Positions 62,768 to 64,000 of a DNA stretch of 64,000 bases are shown here, in pieces (position 1 is the first letter of the stretch; the number at the start of each line of letters is the position of its first letter). The DNA is from DATAAP01 sp041690495 (GTDB lineage Bacteria; Pseudomonadota; Alphaproteobacteria; CACIAM-22H2). The position numbers and the translations under genes were made by a program. The notes below the pieces were generated by a model that saw only the letters and a list, made by a program, of their open reading frames with translations, had not been told where the DNA came from and searched no databases. The DNA lies in contig JAWLHE010000004.1 in NCBI GenBank assembly GCA_041690495.1, forward strand, positions 310,001 through 374,000, read 5' to 3'.

Positions 62768-63786
62768 TCACCGTCGACATTCACAGCCATTTCTTTCCCA
62801 AGAGCTGGCCCAACCTCGCCGAGCGCTTCGGCACGCCCGATTGGCCCTGGCTGAAGCACACCGCGCCGGGCAAAGCGATGGTCATGGTCGGCGATCGTGC
62901 ATTCCGGCCGATCTACGACGCCTGCTGGGATCCGGACGTGCGCCTGCGGGAAATGGATGCGCAGGGCGTCGACCTGCAGGTGATTTGCGCGACGCCGGTG
63001 CTCTTCGCCTATATGCGTCCCGCCGCCCAGGCGCTTGACTGTGCACGCCTGTTCAACGATGCAGCGCTCGATCTCTGCGAGCGCGGGCGAGGCCGGCTCA
63101 AGGCGCTCGCCCAGGTGCCCCTGCAGGACGTCGATCTGGCCTGCAGGGAGGCGAGCCGGGCGATGGCGGAGGGCCATCTCGGCGTGCAGATCGGCAATCA
63201 CGTCGGCGACAGCGATCTCGACGACGAGCGGTTGATCGCGTTTCTGCAGCATTGCGCCGGGATCGACGCTTTCGTCCTGGTCCATCCCTGGGACATGATG
63301 GGCGGCGGGCGGATGAAGAAATACATGCTGCCCTGGCTGGTCGCCATGCCGGCCGAGACGCAGCTGTCGATCCTGTCGCTCATCCTGTCCGGCGCGTTCG
63401 AGCGGCTGCCACGAAGCCTCAAACTGTGTTTCGCCCATGGCGGCGGCAGCTTCGCCTTTCTGCTCGGGCGCGCCGAAAATGCCTGGCATCATCGCGACAT
63501 CGTCCGCGAGGATTGCCCGCATCCTCCGTCGCACTATGTCGATCGGTTCATGGTCGATTCGGCGGTTTTCGATTCGCGCGCACTCGGCCTTCTGGTCGAG
63601 GTCATGGGCGCCGACCGCGTACTGCTCGGCTCGGACTACCCGTTTCCGCTCGGCGAGAAGCAAATCGGCAAGCTCGTGCGCGAGCATCCCGCGCTCGGGC
63701 ACGACGCAAAGCGCAAGATCCTGGGCGGCAATGCCGCGCGGCTCATTGGCATCGCGGACAGCGCGGTGAACCCCGACGTATCGTGA
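62764..63786 (+). CDS. nbaD: 2-amino-3-carboxymuconate-6-semialdehyde decarboxylase
   Basis: A 340-residue amidohydrolase-fold decarboxylase acting on the product of the preceding enzyme. Zinc ligands H7 and H9 (DIHSHF), H174 (VLVHPWDMM) and D291 (GSDYPFPLGE), with H225 (CFAHGGGSF), correspond to H9, H11, H177, D294 and H228 of the Pseudomonas enzyme. It removes CO2 to yield 2-aminomuconate semialdehyde, diverting tryptophan or nitrobenzoate breakdown from NAD synthesis. The ATG is in the ATGA overlap with the dioxygenase gene. Confidence 0.95.
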   Translation: MITVDIHSHFFPKSWPNLAERFGTPDWPWLKHTAPGKAMVMVGDRAFRPIYDACWDPDVRLREMDAQGVDLQVICATPVLFAYMRPAAQALDCARLFNDAALDLCERGRGRLKALAQVPLQDVDLACREASRAMAEGHLGVQIGNHVGDSDLDDERLIAFLQHCAGIDAFVLVHPWDMMGGGRMKKYMLPWLVAMPAETQLSILSLILSGAFERLPRSLKLCFAHGGGSFAFLLGRAENAWHHRDIVREDCPHPPSHYVDRFMVDSAVFDSRALGLLVEVMGADRVLLGSDYPFPLGEKQIGKLVREHPALGHDAKRKILGGNAARLIGIADSAVNPDVS

Positions 63787-63856
63787 TTTCCACAGCCGCA
63801 GCAGTGCGATAGAGTCGCTTTGTGGCGACGTCCCCACCGACACGCGAGGGCCCCGC

Positions 63857-64000
63857 ATGGTGAGGTGGCGCAGATTGGCTTCAGTCCTCCTGATCGCCTT
63901 GGCCTTCGCGCGACCGGTCGGCGCGGAAACCGTCGATTTACAGCTCGTCCTTGCGGCGGACGTCTCACGCAGCGTCGACGAGGGCGAATTCCAGCTGCAA
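63857..64000 (+). CDS. DUF1194 family protein, 5' part (runs off the window)
   Basis: The first 48 codons are present. A signal peptide (LASVLLIALAFARPVGA) is followed by VDLQLVLAADVSRSVDEGEF, the DxSxS metal-site start of DUF1194 von Willebrand-like proteins. These are periplasmic proteins of unknown role. The rest of the gene lies beyond position 64000. Confidence 0.85.
   Translation, partial: MVRWRRLASVLLIALAFARPVGAETVDLQLVLAADVSRSVDEGEFQLQ

Overview
The window is GC-rich, densely packed chromosomal DNA from an alphaproteobacterium, most likely of a Rhodospirillales- or Hyphomicrobiales-like lineage. This is judged from gene content and gene order (the cytochrome c / kdsB / pheA block, PAS_5 and phasin proteins, YejABEF-type importer, many TRAP transporters), not from a search. 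There are about 66 intact or window-truncated protein genes and one clear pseudogene. I found no rRNA, tRNA, CRISPR array, prophage or intact insertion sequence.

Layout. 1-9,900: housekeeping and unlinked genes (acetyltransferase, TerC-type membrane protein, MlrC-type metallopeptidase, fatty acid hydroxylase-type enzyme, PmbA, DUF305 protein, release factor 3, phasin, SDR). 9,935-12,944: a divergent sulfide/persulfide locus. An ArsR-family sensor with the BigR/SqrR cysteine spacing and two YeeE-type half-transporters face a persulfide-dioxygenase-like hydrolase, a DUF2892 membrane protein and a secreted protein with a tandem repeat. 13,235-15,666: prephenate dehydratase, KdsB and a membrane-anchored cytochrome c. 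15,867-18,023: PAS_5 protein, HisN-type phosphatase, DUF3750 protein. 18,118-26,741: oligopeptide/microcin C-type importer genes (yejA, a separate ABC exporter-like gene, yejB, yejE, yejF) followed by ghrA.

26,742-30,514 is the most disturbed part. A 246-bp copy of the ghrA 3' end has been joined in frame to a frameshifted phzF 5' end 1.8 kb downstream, and palindromic repeats lie around it. 28,677-34,170 carries a DHA2 exporter, an unknown conserved protein, an M17 aminopeptidase and a glutathione transferase. 34,171-48,435 is all on the minus strand: two complete TRAP carriers (DctP-DctQ-DctM) on either side of a six-gene catabolic operon (enoyl-CoA hydratase, CoA-transferase, NTF2-like, GNAT, SMP-30, alpha/beta hydrolase), an orphan TAXI-type binding protein, and a three-gene cassette with an ExbB/TolQ-like channel and an ExbD-like protein whose outer domain resembles DUF2135. 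This arrangement suggests uptake of an organic acid and its breakdown through CoA thioesters, but the substrate cannot be read from the sequence.

48,639-56,494 holds mixed genes (pirin, MFS, GT9-like transferase, endonuclease/phosphatase, sialate-esterase-like protein, HU, 2OG oxygenase, MarR). 56,552-59,248 is a three-gene operon (Gfo/Idh/MocA dehydrogenase, TauD-type dioxygenase, SDR) preceded by a perfect 16-bp palindrome that looks like a LacI-type operator. 59,375-61,651 is a four-PAS class III nucleotide cyclase. The window ends with the kynurenine-branch pair 3-hydroxyanthranilate dioxygenase and ACMS decarboxylase, with all family metal ligands present, and the start of a DUF1194 gene.
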